Assembly: GCA_964019415.1 (NCBI GenBank)
Contig: OZ025887.1
Coordinates: forward strand, 6,123,950-6,187,949
Direction of reading: 5' to 3'
DNA from: Ianthella basta
Lineage: Eukaryota; Porifera; Demospongiae; Verongiida; Ianthellidae
Length of the DNA stretch: 64,000 bases
Shown: positions 48,068 to 59,882 of the stretch, piece by piece
Position numbering within the stretch: position 1 is the stretch's first letter
Layout: each line of letters starts with the position of its first letter
Notes under the pieces: generated by a model
Seen by the model: the letters and a program-made list of their open reading frames with translations, nothing else
What the model was told of the DNA's origin: nothing
The model's database searches: none
Made by a program: the position numbers and the translations under genes

Positions 48068-51000
48068 TTACTTCTTTCTGCCTTGTCTGCTCCACTTCCT
48101 CTTTGACTCCAGTCCCAAGTCCTTCAGTCGCTCATTCAGATACTGCTCTAGACCACTGGCTGACTTCACCTGGACACTGCGCAGGCCGTAGTACTCACGT
48201 GCGTTGCTCACTATCAGTCGCAGTTGTTTAATGAGCTGGTCATGCGAGGCAAACCCATCCTTCTTGGCTGTGACCTTCAGTCCATGTAAGTCAACTGGTT
48301 CTTCTACTCTCTCATAGTACAGTGGCTCCTGCAGCAAGCAAAGGGGAACAGAGTGACATCAAGGCAATGGCAAGGGTGGAAGGGAACGTTGAGGGTGGAA
48401 GGCAACGGTGAGAGTGGAAGGCAGCGTTGAGGGTGGAAGGCAACATTGAGGGTGGAAGGCAACGGTGAGAGTGGAAGGCAGCGTTGAGGGTGGAAGGCAA
48501 CGTTGAGGGTGGAAGGCAACGGTGAGAGTGGAAGGCAGCGTTGAGGGTGGAAGGGTGGAAGGCTTCAGTGAGGGTGGAAGGTGAGTGATGAGTATGGGAT
48601 GTGTAGAGTGACAGGGATAACACAAGGTAATGTTCTAGTGTATCACCATCTCCTACCTGCCTCCTGCTCGGAAGTTTCAGGAACGGTGCACTGTCAGGGT
48701 GCATGCAGAGCTCCTCCAATAGGCACTCATGGACAGCAGAGAACTTTGCCTTGTGTTGTCGCGTGCCATGTTGACATTCCCGTAGATCATTCACAGCCAA
48801 CCATGTCTTGGTCAGGAGCTTCTCTGGAACAGGCAGGGTCTCCTCTCCTTCTGCCTCTTCCGAACTGGACACCTTCTGCTTCCCCTTTCTTGACTTGCCA
48901 CTCTTTTTCGGGGCCAGGCCAAGTTCGTCCAGTCTCCCCTGAAAGTAGTCATGCAGTCTCTGTCCACATTCGGCCTCCTCACTGTCTACAGGGTGGTAGT
49001 GCTGGCAGTTGGAGAAGATTCGCTGTACACTGTCCATGAACAGCTCTCCATTCAGGTAGCCCTCGGTGTTAGCCTTCACCTTCAGTGTCTGCAAGTCAAC
49101 CGGATGACGGACCTTCTCATAGTAGCTTGGGGCCTGCACAGGGCAATAAGGGAGGGGAGGGGGTGAGGAGAGGGGGGACGAGGAAAGGGTGAGAGGATGA
49201 CAGTTGAGAGAATATTGTAGGAGGGAGGGGGTGGCACTGAGGTGAAGCAGACACACCAGTGCATCGTCTTGACACTTACTTCTGACTTCTTTGGCAGCTT
49301 CTCAAAGAGCCATCCATCAGGGTGGCCCATCAACTCGTCCAATAACGCTTCATGAAGCTGCTGCAGGCGAGCATTGTAAGCCCGTGTCCCTCGCCTGGCA
49401 GAGCGCATCTCTTCAAGGACACGTTCCGTTTTCTCCTGCAGCTCAGAGAGCACATCATCACTCCCTTCATCATCTGTGGACTCTTCAGAGTCACTGCTTT
49501 CCTCTTCACTCTGGTCTGAGTCATCTTCCTGAGGCCTGAGCAAATGAAAGTGGGGACAAGAAATATGGAAGTGGGAATGTGGCTGGTGACAGCAAGTGGA
49601 AGTGGAACTGAGGCAACCACTGGGAGTGGAGATATGAATTTGCAAGTGACAATGGCATGTAGTGAGTACTGACACAGCACAAGTACACAACACACAGCGA
49701 GTGGCACCTTCGTTGCTGTATTCTGGTGCTCCTACGAGGAAGGGGGATATTCCTTCTATTCCTCTGTCTACTTCTCCCTGGTCCCTCCCCCGAGTCCAAG
49801 CTCTCTCCATCACTTGAATGGTCATCAGAGCTCTCCTCATCGCTGTCCTGAGCAGGCCCTCTCTGCATCCCTGACACGCGGCGCAGCTTGACGGGAGAGG
49901 CAGGTTTGCAGTTGCTGCAGAACCAGTTCCCCTCTGGGATCTCCAGCAAGGGCGGATCCAGGCAGTAGGTATGGAAGCCATTGTCGCAGCCATCACACAA
50001 GAGGAGGTACTCATCCCCTCCCTTCTTGCGACACTTACGACAGCGCAGGTTCATGAGTGACTTGCTCCAGATGATGGATTGTTCCAGCGTGTACCAGTGG
50101 ATGGCGAGTTGAGAGTGGCTGGTGCAAGAGCGCAGTGAAGACTGCCATTGTTGCAGGCAGGGCTCGTGATGCTTCTCCACTTCCACCTTCCGCCGCTGCC
50201 TTCCTTGAGTTGACTCCTCAACAGCGGTCCCAAGAGGAATTTTAAGGAACCGCCTCTCCACCCCTTCCTCAATCTGCAGCATGGCAGCAGCCAGCTCCTT
50301 CACGGTTGGGCTACACAGCGGAGTAGACACGCCTGATGCAGTGTCAGAGAGCGGGCACTCTGGTGACTGGGCCAGTGGTGTTTGTGTGTGGGGGCATGGG
50401 GATGGTGAGCATGCCTCAACAGGTGTCACAACACTGGGTTCCGCTGGAACTTCCATGGCCTCAGCAAGGGTCCCACCCTCTGCTTTGGCTAGACTCTCTC
50501 GTTTCCCCTTCCCCTCTGCCTTTCTCCGCTCATACTTGGCCACAGTTCCAGAGTGCTCCAGCGTTGACCGCCACTCTGCCCGAGACTCCTTGCTTCGTAC
50601 GTAGCCCAAGTTGCCACAGTATACGTTGTCTTCCACCTCGAGCAGGCACTCCCTCAGTGTCAGCTCCATGTAGTCCTCGGCGCAGTCATACACGGCTGGC
50701 TCTGACTTGACCTCCCTCCTTCGCAGCAGCTTCTCTGAAGAGATCTTGACTGTATCCTTTTGTGAAGCCAGTCTCTTCCTCAGCAAGCTTTCCCTGGCGC
50801 CACGCATGTTGAGGGCCTCAAGCAGGGCTGTAATGTGCTCTTCGTCAGCAGGGTACATGGACCACTGGGGCTTGGGGGCGTGGTTAGGCTTGTAGGTGGG
50901 GCCTGCAGCAATCACACTGGCTGCAGCTGCAGCCTGCACGGGAGTGGGAAGGTAGACCTGTTCGGCAGGTGGCTGCTCCACATAGAGACCCGGCATGGAA

Positions 51001-51229
51001 GGGAACCACCAGTACACCCTGTGCCAGCGGTCCTGCCCCAGGGGCTGTAGGTTGATGGCCACAGAGAACTCAACAGTTTCGGCCACAGCTGCCTCCAGCT
51101 CACGCTCCAGTTCCTGGATCTTCTCTATGGGGATGGCCTCCTCCTCCTCCATTCTACAACACAGACGTAGGGAATCACAGACACGCATACGCAGGACATG
51201 AGTGTGTGCATGTTCGTACACGGCGTACA

Positions 51230-51310
<81 letters not shown>

Positions 51311-54300
51311 CAGAACGCACTGTTCTGTGACGCCCTCTTTGTCAGTGACTTGGCTGACCTCCTTGCCACCACCACCAGCCCTACATCGACACACAGCACA
51401 AGCTAACATCCCACACTGCACACACCAGAAGAGCAAACACAAACAGAACCATCAAAGCCTCTTACTTATTCTTTGCTTTTCCAGAGAGACTTGGTTTCCT
51501 CTTGGTGGGTTTGGCCTTCTTTGCAGAGCCACTTCCCTTTCCCTGTCCAGCTCCCTTCTCTTCCTCTTCCACCTCCTCCTCATCATCCACACTGCAACAG
51601 AAAGACACAGAGAATACGGGCAAAGGACAGGTTATAGACAGCACATGGAAACACACACACCACACCAAACATCAAACGACACCACACTCTACACAAACAC
51701 ACACCACACAACCCACCTTTCCCAAACCACACCACACCACACCACCACATTCCCCACGCTCACTTCTCTTTTCCCTCTTGCTTGCCAGGCTCCTTTGGTT
51801 TCTTCTTCTTGATCGGCCTTTTTAGCCGCTCAATCTCATAGTGGATATCCCTGTATCTCTTCCGAGCTGCCTTGAGGCTGGCGTAGGTCTCATCCAGTGC
51901 ATCCCGCACCACACTGTATGTCAGCAGCTGGTGGCACAGCACACCCACCACCACAAGCTTCTCCTCGGGGAGAAGGTCATACACTGGCACCCGTGACATC
52001 TTGGAGAGCAGCTGCGGGTTCCTGAGACAGAAGTCTATCCCTGGGTCGTCCCACTGGGAGTAGCCCCCTCTACGCTGATAGCGAAACACCCGACAGTCTC
52101 CGCTGCTCTTGGTTTGTCCAGAGGAAAGGAGGTGGAGTCGCAACACTTCAGGCAATGTGCAGAAGTCCAGTGGGATGCTACGCAGAGGGACGCCTTGGCT
52201 GCGCAGTGACAACGCAGCAAACAAAGCGGCTGCTGTAGAAAAAGCCTGCCTCTCACGACTGTCGGCAAGAACTGGTCTCAGTTCTTCCCTTTCCTCTCCT
52301 GTGTGTGTCTCCTGGCCCACTGGTGTTGCCATGCCATTTGACTGAGGTGAATCACTTCCCTGTGGTTCCTTCACTTCCCCATCAGTTATCTGGTTGCCCT
52401 GGATGGGGGGGGGCTGCTGGCCAGCTGGCCCCACCTTGACATCATCCAACCCCACCTCCTTCTCCTCCTCATCCTCCATGGTGCCAAAGAGGGCCAACAG
52501 GAGGAAGCGCAGCAAGTGGAACAAGGTTGAGTTGGGGTCACCCTCCAGAAGGCACTCCTCCAGCTTGGCTACACGGTCAGGAAGGGGAAGGGATAGGAGT
52601 GGAGAGGGAGGGCGATGACAGTAGGAGGTTGCATACTGATTGGTCAACAGGTACACACAGCAAAACAAGCAATTTGTACACTGAACATTAGTCACCCAAC
52701 ACCACCTAACACTAGATGACCCCACCCACTGACCATAAGTGACCCCGCCCACATTGGAGCCCTGAATGTCGAAGAGAGGCCCGAAGAGTCTCAGGTACTC
52801 CAGCACCATGACAGCATCAGGGAACAGGTGGGACGATAGCTTGAAAGGGAGGGGCTCCAGAGGTGGGAGGGGCTGGTGGGAAGGAGGGGCAGTACAGTGA
52901 GGTGAGATGAAGAGAGACGAGAGTTCAGGTAAATGTCTGGCATATGTACCTGGCTATCGTCACATAGGAGGTCTTCCCTTGGCTTCCACCACTCCTTCTG
53001 ACGCTCCTCCTCCTCCTTCTTCCTCTCCCGCTCCTAACAGCACACCAACACATGGACAAGTATCCCCACCAACACAACACATGCTTGTTAACGTATGTGA
53101 ACACACAAAGACAGCTAGCACAACTACAAGCACACTGCTCCTGCCGGCCTACCTTCTGCCTCTTCTCCTTTGTCCTCTCCCGTTCGGCATCCCGCACAGC
53201 CTTGCGCTGCTCCTTCTCCACTTCCACAATCTTCTTCAGTTCATTTTCCAACTTCTCCTTCCTCTTTGGAGTCATACTCTTGCGTTTTAGCATTTTCTTC
53301 AACATTTCCTTGGTCCACTTTCGTTCCGGTTTCTTTGGTGTTGGTGTCCTCCCTTTCTGCTGTTTATGCTTGATGCTGTCCTTGTCCAGTATGAGGCTCA
53401 ACTTCTTCTTCTTCTTCTGTGGAGTACCACCACTCTGCCCCACCTTTAGGAAGCTGTCCAGTGAACTCTGAGAGAAGCTTCTCTTCTTCGGAGATCTTGT
53501 GGGTGTTGCAAGAGAAGTACTCTGTACAGGTCCCGGGGCAAAGGGTCGTTCCCCTAGCTGGTACTCCTCAACCAGCTTGTCCTGTGGCAAGAAGTGGTGG
53601 GAACCGCACAGCTCACTGTTGTTCTCTAGCACTCTGGAGCACGCTCAGTGTAACACACACACACACCACAGAGTACACTCTCACACAAGGCTCAAATCTC
53701 AAACCTGCACCACAATTTTGGCAGGTGGTATACTATGGAAAAGGCTTGCCCAACTGCCACAGTAAAATCTTCCAAAGGCCGCAATTTGAGCAATCTACCA
53801 AAATTCCTGGCCATACCATACAGTATTTGCATTAGCTCATGTCACCTAACTCCACACAAGGTGCACTGTGGTGGTATGCTCAGTCAGAGAAGTGTCTAGA
53901 TTCTCTGAGAGTGTGGAAGAATTGTAATGTGTCTACTGTAGCTTTGTTCGTGTAGTCACCTGCAAACTGTACCAGATACAAACAGTATTATATCCAGCTG
54001 TACAGCTAGCCTTTTAGACTTAGGGCAGAGGTGACCCCTCCTTGGCCTCATCCCAGCTACATCACTGTCGCTGCACCAGAAGCCAGTGACTCACCTTGAC
54101 AAGGAAGGGGTACTTGTCACTGTTCTCCTGTTTGTAAGTGGCAAAACGGACAAAGAGGCGGAGTTTGTCCCTGGTGATGGCATTCCTGAATCGACTGTAG
54201 GGCAGGCAGGATGTGCAGTGTGTGATTCACACACCACCCCTCACACCATCACCTTCACACTGACACTCCTCACACCATCACCTTCACACGCACCACCCTT

Positions 54301-55800
54301 CACACTGACACTCCTCACACCACTCATCCCACACCACACCCCCTCACCCCCTCACATCCCACTTGTCACACTCCACCCCTTATACTAAACCCAACACCCT
54401 AACATCACTCTCACATCACCCTCACACATCACAGTCACATTGTCTCACCTGACGGAGGCACCAGGGAGCTCCACCACACTTGTTCCGCTCACGTCGCACA
54501 CCTCCACTCGATAGCGGTACAAAGAGGGTTCAAGGGCAGCCGCTTCACATATTGGCGACTTTGGCACCTTCTTCTTCTGAGCCTTTGGTGTCGCTGTCAC
54601 TGAGGTCTTGCTGCTGTTGGCAGTGCTCCCCACCTCCAGGACTTCATCCTCCTCTCGACTGCTGGAAAGACTCCCACTATCCATGACTGCCAACTCAGGC
54701 AGGCGTTCCAACACTACCAGTGCAGGCTTGCCAACAGGTGACAAAGTCATTGGTGACGATGACACTACAGTAGGTGACACTCCATTGACAGGAGTGACCC
54801 CTGGCGGTGATAGAGGTGTCTTGTTCGCTGGTTCTCTTGGCGGAGAGATCACTTCAACCACTCTCCCCTTCAGCCTGCAACAGGACACACACAGCCTTAG
54901 AGCACCATTGCAGTATACCCCACTCCTACAACACTACAAGGTCCACCACAGCTCCTCATAACAACAACAACTCAAGACAACTGGTCACCTATACCATAGT
55001 GCGGTGCTCATCTGCACATTCACCAGCGCACACACTGACACATGGAGCTCATGCCTGGGTTCATTGTGATGCACTGACCTCACATCTACCCTCCCCCTCC
55101 CATCTATGCATGTCCCACCCTTTGTCCTTCCCTAACCTCCTCTGCTCCACAGTTGCCTCCACTTGTTCCCCTTCCCAGTACCGGTCCTTGAACAACACCC
55201 ACAGCTCTTCAAACAGCTGCCACAGACTGGTCCGTTGACAGTGGTGGATCACCTTCAGCACGGCACGCTTCACGGGCACTGGCAGGCTCTCCACCTGCCG
55301 GCGTGACTCTTCCTCACTCCTCAAGGCTTCGCCGAAGGTGAGGCGTCCTCTTCCTGAGTATGCACAACTCCACACCAAAGATTTACAGAGCAGACTACGC
55401 TTGTAGAAGGACCTGGGGGTAGGGGAGAGGGACAGACAAAGATGGCTACTGGGAGGACGAGCATAAGTGAATACAGGGCATTTAAACATGTGGTCGGCCA
55501 TTTTACCAGGGATTTAGACATGTGCGCGTTAAAGCTATCCAGAATTGCTGGAATTAGCTAATTAAAACTGCATTGTTTGTCAATGGAGGTCCATTAAGTA
55601 ACACAGAGTGCGTTTTGGAGCATGTATATTCGGTGGAAAAGCCAAGACAAGGTCAGAATTGGGCCTTATTGAAAGTACCTCACTCACTCATAGTCCCTGA
55701 ATACTTCTCCGGTAGCTTGCACCTGAAAAACCCGCTCGTCTGGTCTCAGATCCAGCGGCGGGTGTGATGGTTTGAATTTTCTTCCATCCTTTAGGGGCAT
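48068..55800 (-). CDS. BAZ1A: ACF1/BAZ1A chromatin-remodelling subunit with two bromodomains
   Basis: BAZ1A/ACF1 is the large partner of the ISWI ATPase in ACF/CHRAC nucleosome-spacing complexes. The start MPLKDGRKFKPSHPPLDLRP and the next exon (RSLLCKSLVWSCAYSGRGRL) form the WAC domain, close to human BAZ1A (ILCNSLVWSCAVTGR). In order follow a conserved post-WAC block (DKLRLFVRFATYKQ), a basic Lys-rich coil (53.5-53.2 kb), the DDT domain (52.85-52.44 kb), WHIM-type motifs (LLPEEKLVVVGVLCHQLL; RWHRVYWWFPSMPGLYVE), one C4HC3 PHD finger near 50.03-49.87 kb (LLLCDGCDNGFHTYCLDPPL) and acidic linkers. Two bromodomains follow (49.45-48.92 kb and 48.75-48.07 kb). ACF1/BAZ1 proteins normally have one. 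Both lack the acetyl-lysine Asn: NCQHYH and NAREYY in place of NCxxYN. BAZ1B is less likely given the WAC match. Confidence 0.9.
48365..48562. repeat. 19-bp minisatellite, BAZ1A intron within second bromodomain
   Basis: About ten units of GGTGGAAGGCAACGTTGAG and the variant GAGTGGAAGGCAGCG. The array splits the second bromodomain between its ZA-loop start and the YYERVEEPVDL block. Confidence 0.85.
51231..51307. repeat. (CA)n microsatellite, BAZ1A intron
   Basis: Perfect CA array just 5' (minus strand) of the exon starting near 51153. Confidence 0.95.
53640..54095 (-). other. Long BAZ1A intron without recognised feature
   Basis: About 455 bp between the post-WAC exon and the Lys-rich exon. 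Weakly palindromic short words (AATTTTGGCAGGT against ACCAAAATT) occur near 53715-53810, but no clear element can be delimited. Confidence 0.4.
54235..54440. repeat. CACACCATCACC/CTCACAC low-complexity segment, BAZ1A intron
   Basis: Irregular tandem CTTCACACTGACACTCCTCACACC-type words on the + strand, filling the intron between two N-terminal exons. Confidence 0.6.
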
Positions 55801-56083
55801 AGCTTTGCTTGTAAGTTATTTCCTGCCAGGTGGAAGGCTTTGTGGCCATGCAAACGTTAGTAAACCTTCGCTCGTTCTCCCGTACAGAGACCCGCGCTAG
55901 AATAAGTCACGTGCTCATGTGACGTCATACAATAGGGCATTTATACTAATAGATAGGCCTGACTTCTGCATCTTATCGATGTAGCAGCATTAATATTGTT
56001 AAACCCACCTAGTATTTGTATAAACATCGTAAAACCGCTACATATACGTGATCTGAAGACGTTGAAGGTGCTTTCATCAGAGG
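55801..56083. promoter_or_regulatory. Shared 5' region, BAZ1A and TBP
   Basis: 283 bp lie between divergent ATGs. It contains a TCACGTG E-box (about 55907) and GTGACGTCAT at about 55919, a CRE/ATF-like palindrome. No certain TATA box on either strand. Confidence 0.55.
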
Positions 56084-56933
56084 ATGAGCAATGACAGAAG
56101 AGAAATACGGGATGACCACACGCCGGGGAGTATGTCCTCACCGCTTACCCCGTCTAGCAGACTCTTCAACACTGCTCTAGCAGGAGTTAGTTCACGCGCG
56201 TAGTGTGTTGTGGCTGTGCCGGTCCTCTCATGTTCACTTGTACTGCCCATGAGAGAGGCACTCTTGGATATCCCAGATACTGCCTCTCCCTATGTGTCGG
56301 TGTGTATGTAAAGTGGATATGTGTTGGAAGGTGTACTGACACCCTTCAGATATGGCATCCCTTGCCATGGCTATTTGTCCATGTACAAAAGGTCCTACGT
56401 CACTTGACATGTCTCTTCCCATTCAGATCCAGACACCTACTCCAGGAGTGGCAGATGTGATGCTCATGCCTCCTCCCTCCCTGCGCCCACCGTCCAACCT
56501 TTCTGCTGCCACACCTCCTCAAGTGGGCTCCGTCCCTCCTCACGGCTACTTCAGCAACCCGAACACACCCCGCCAGCTCTCTGTTCCCAGCCCTGCTGTG
56601 CACACTGCTGAGGGCTCAGGGATAGTGCCAGAGTTACAGTGAGGCACGCACACACACGCATATTCTTATACGGTGTGAGAAGTGAGAAGCTGACAGTTGT
56701 ATCAGCTTGTATGCATGTGTGAGTGACCTCTGATGATTGAGAACAATGGTGTATACTGAGTGTGGTGTAAACGACAAGTGTAGTTTCAATGAATGCATGT
56801 GTGTGTGTACATGCTGCCTTGTGCGCAGGAACATTGTATCCACTGTTAACCTGGGTTGCAAGTTGGATCTCAAGACCATTGCCTTAAGAGCCAGGAATGC
56901 AGAGTACAATCCCAAGGTATCACAGAATGGGAG

Positions 56934-57022
<89 letters not shown>

Positions 57023-57848
57023 ACGTGTGTGTGTGGTGTACAGAGGGTATGACTGTATTCCTTGCCTTTGCTCCGTGCAGCGTTTTGCAGCTGTGATCAT
57101 GAGAATCCGAGACCCCCGCACCACTGCCCTCATCTTCAGCTCTGGGAAGATGGTCTGCACTGGAGCCAAGAGGTCTGCACAGTGGTGGAGTGGCAGCGCA
57201 CACTGCACCATGTAATAACACTTCCACTCGCTACATATATTTAATGTGCTGCTCCTGCTTGTGTGTGCACTGCAGTGAAAACTTCTCCCGCCTGGCCGCA
57301 AGGAAGTATGCAAGGGTCATTCAAAAGCTTGGATTCCCTGTAAGCAAACTCCCTTTAACCTATCTTAGTCTTCTTCGATGTATTGCTTCTAATGCCTTTG
57401 TGCGTGTTTGTGGTCCCATAAAGGCAAAGTTTACAGAGTTCAAAATCCAGAATATGGTGGGGAGCTGTGATGTTAAGTTCCCTATTCGCCTTGAAGGGCT
57501 CATGCACCAACACGGACAGTTTGCGAGGTGAGCACACTGTCACTGACACACAGCTCGTAACCAGATTCAGTGCACTAGTTGAGTGCTGTGCAGTTATGGC
57601 CACCCGTCCTACGTCCATCCACCTCCCTCCTCATTATCCTCATTCCCATTCTCCCCCTCCACCGTCTTTCTTTTAGTTATGAGCCAGAGTTGTTTCCAGG
57701 ACTGATCTATCGCATGGTGAAGCCCCGAGTTGTACTGCTTGTCTTTGTGTCTGGGAAGGTGGTGCTGACGGGGGCCAAGGAGAGGAGCCAGATCATTGAG
57801 GCCTTTGAGAACATATACCCCATTCTGAGAAGCTTCAAGAAGTCATGA
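56084..57848 (+). CDS. TBP: TATA-box-binding protein (TBP)
   Basis: TBP is the DNA-bending core of TFIID and also serves Pol I and Pol III. A short first exon (56084-56185, [20 protein letters not shown] onwards) joins in phase to the exon at about 56428 ([20 protein letters not shown]), giving an N-terminal Pro/Ser/Thr region of about 105 residues without a long Gln run. The saddle core then follows over five exons with both direct repeats: repeat 1 [50 protein letters not shown]; repeat 2 [51 protein letters not shown], ending RSFKKS. DNA-intercalating Phe positions are kept. The first exon is inferred from phase and composition and is less certain. Confidence 0.95.
56938..57033. repeat. 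(GT)n microsatellite, TBP intron
   Basis: About 85 bp of GT in the intron after the exon ending AEYNPK. Confidence 0.95.
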
Positions 57849-58235
57849 ATTATGCACCTCCAGACAGCACTGTGTAAAATACCGGCATGTGAACTGGAGT
57901 ACAGCACATTGACTGTTTTTAATTGCAGCCAGCTCATGCTGGAGCAGTGTTCAGTTCTCTCTCCTTCTGGTGCTAAATAATGATTTGATCTGCAGCACTC
58001 TGATTGAAGTGACTCACTCTATAACTCTGCATGGTTCACTCAATGCACTCCACTGCACTCTGGTATATAGATAAATGACTTGCTCTACAGACTCCACTAC
58101 ACTACACAGAGGGAGATATTGAGTGTGTGCTTCTGTTGTAGGCTGAGAAGCAAAACTCTTGAACTTCTATCAAACAAAATACAAATCCTTTCTATGTATG
58201 TGTGTGTGTGTCCAAGTAGTCCTAGTGCAGAGGTG
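57849..58235. other. Convergent intergenic region, TBP and GSTZ1
   Basis: 387 bp between facing stop codons. An AATAAT at about 57977 could be a weak poly(A) signal for TBP. Nothing else recognised. Confidence 0.5.
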
Positions 58236-58576
58236 TCAGTCTGCTTTCTCCTTGAGCTCTGGTGGACAATCGGGCTGCCAGTGCGGGTGGCTGACCTTGA
58301 ATGCGTCCAGCTGCGAGAGGGCAGCATGGATACGGCTGATGGTGGGGTAGGCTGCCATGTCCACCTTGAACCTGGGGAGAGAGGTGAGAAGTAAAATGGG
58401 GGAGGGAGGGAGGGTGGGTGGGTGGGTGGGTGGGACGGACCGTTTGGCATTGTAGATTTGTGGGACAAGGCAGAGATCGGCCATTGAAATTTCATCACCG
58501 ACGGAGTATCTCCCAGCTGTCTTGGTGAGCGAGGCCTCCAACCCTGCACCATCAGGAAAATGGTGAAGTGTGTGTG

Positions 58577-58619
<43 letters not shown>

Positions 58620-59837
58620 GTGTGTAGGAGGTGCCCACCATTGAATCCTGACTCAATCCAATATTTCCCCCATTCTGCCTTCTTCTCTGGACCAACATAC
58701 TTGAGGACAGCTAGGTTCTTCATCAGAGGAAGACAAAATTATCCATCTCAATAAGAAAGATTCCACGTGATCACTAGCTACTTGTGTCGACCAACCTGGA
58801 TGGGCTGTATCCCGGCAGCAATGATGTCTGAGGTAGCTCGTACCTGTGTGTGAAGGCAGGACAGACAGAGCATTCAGGAATGCACACACAAAAGGACAGG
58901 CTATGTTCCTATTAGTAAAGGGTTGGTTCTCCAGTTACCAGATTGATTGCAACAAGGTTTGAACCTTGCCGATGTTTCGACTAGATGCTTTGGCCTTCTT
59001 CAGGGTGCAAGTCCAGATAGAAGACCAAAGCATTTGGTTGAAATGTCGGCAAGGTTCACACCCTGTTGTGATCAAGGTGGTAATTAGAGAACCAACCCCT
59101 TACTTATGCCTATGTCAGCTGAGAAGCCCTCACTTCAATGTTCCTATTAATTCTAACCTGAGCACGTCTTAGAGGGTCGTCCTTTGGCACAAGATAAGGA
59201 GGACCTCTAGTGTCATCCAGGTACTCAATAATGGCAAGCTATGTGGGAGAGGGAGGGGAAGGCCAGGGGGGAGGGGCATTCAGACAGAGTGGCTGGTGCT
59301 AGTGCTTGCATGTTAGTGACATGTCAAGGTTGGTACGTCACTGACAGACTGTGTCAGGGTGTGTCCGTCGATCACGAGGGTAGGCACTTGGCACTGCGGA
59401 TTCATAGCCTTGTACTCCTCAGACAGCTACACACACACAAGGTCATACAGAAAGGGAAGTATACAAGTGTCCTCGAGCTAATCGTGTACATGCATACAGC
59501 ACCTGTTGCCCGCCATCCTTCACCAGGTTCACCGCCTTGTATTCATATTCTATCCCTTTCAACGCCAGAGCTGCAGTACACGCAACATGCGATGCAACAA
59601 GGATTTCAGCATGCATCCAGGTTGAAGGAACAGTAATAAAAATGGCGCCAAAGCTTGCACTGTACCTATCCTCACTCTCCAGGAGCAAGAGCTTCTAAAG
59701 TAAGAATACAGAATGGGCTGCAAGGGAGATAGGATTGGTGAAGTAAGAACGGCTTTGGCACAATAAATTTCGACAGAACATGCATGCAGCAACTACTGGA
59801 TTCGGGTCGATCCGGAACGCACTTTGGGAGCAGCCAT
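58236..59837 (-). CDS. GSTZ1: Maleylacetoacetate isomerase / glutathione S-transferase zeta (GSTZ1)
   Basis: It catalyses glutathione-dependent isomerisation of maleylacetoacetate to fumarylacetoacetate in tyrosine breakdown. The start exon encodes MAAPK (59837 down). The second begins [17 protein letters not shown] and contains the [10 protein letters not shown] active-site motif of zeta GSTs. Next are [109 protein letters not shown] and [14 protein letters not shown]. The protein ends PPELKEKAD with the stop at 58236. Every block aligns in order with human GSTZ1. The first donor (AAA|GTGCGT) is non-optimal. Length is about 215 residues, normal for the family. Confidence 0.95.
58567..58624. 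repeat. (GT)n microsatellite, GSTZ1 intron
   Basis: GT array with GTGCGT interruptions between two C-terminal GSTZ1 exons. Confidence 0.9.
58914..59104. mobile_element. Fold-back (MITE-like) element in GSTZ1 intron
   Basis: An inverted repeat of about 190 bp. The left arm starts AGTAAAGGGTTGGTTCTC and the right arm ends GAGAACCAACCCCTTACTT. Inner shared blocks include TTACCA, TTGAT, CAACA, TGAACCTTGCCGA and AATGCTTTGG/GATGCTTTGG, giving arms of about 85 bp at roughly 75-80 percent identity around a short loop. It has no coding capacity. TTA on both sides could be a target-site duplication, but this is uncertain. Confidence 0.7.
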
Positions 59838-59882
59838 TTTCTCGGAAGCACGAACCGCAAAGAGGGTAAATCCCTAGAGAAA
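59838..59882. promoter_or_regulatory. 45-bp bidirectional start region, GSTZ1 / POMT2
   Basis: Divergent ATGs are 45 bp apart if POMT2 starts at 59883. The POMT2 frame is open further upstream (an ATG at 59784), which would overlap the GSTZ1 first exon on the other strand, but the residues there look non-conserved. Confidence 0.6.

Noticed and set aside
53700..53830. Possible fourth fold-back element in a BAZ1A intron
   Set aside because: Only short, poorly aligned inverted words are visible, so ends and arms cannot be defined.
59784..59882. Upstream ATG at 59784 as POMT2 start
   Set aside because: It would overlap the GSTZ1 first exon on the opposite strand and adds non-conserved residues; 59883 is preferred, though the upstream start remains possible.
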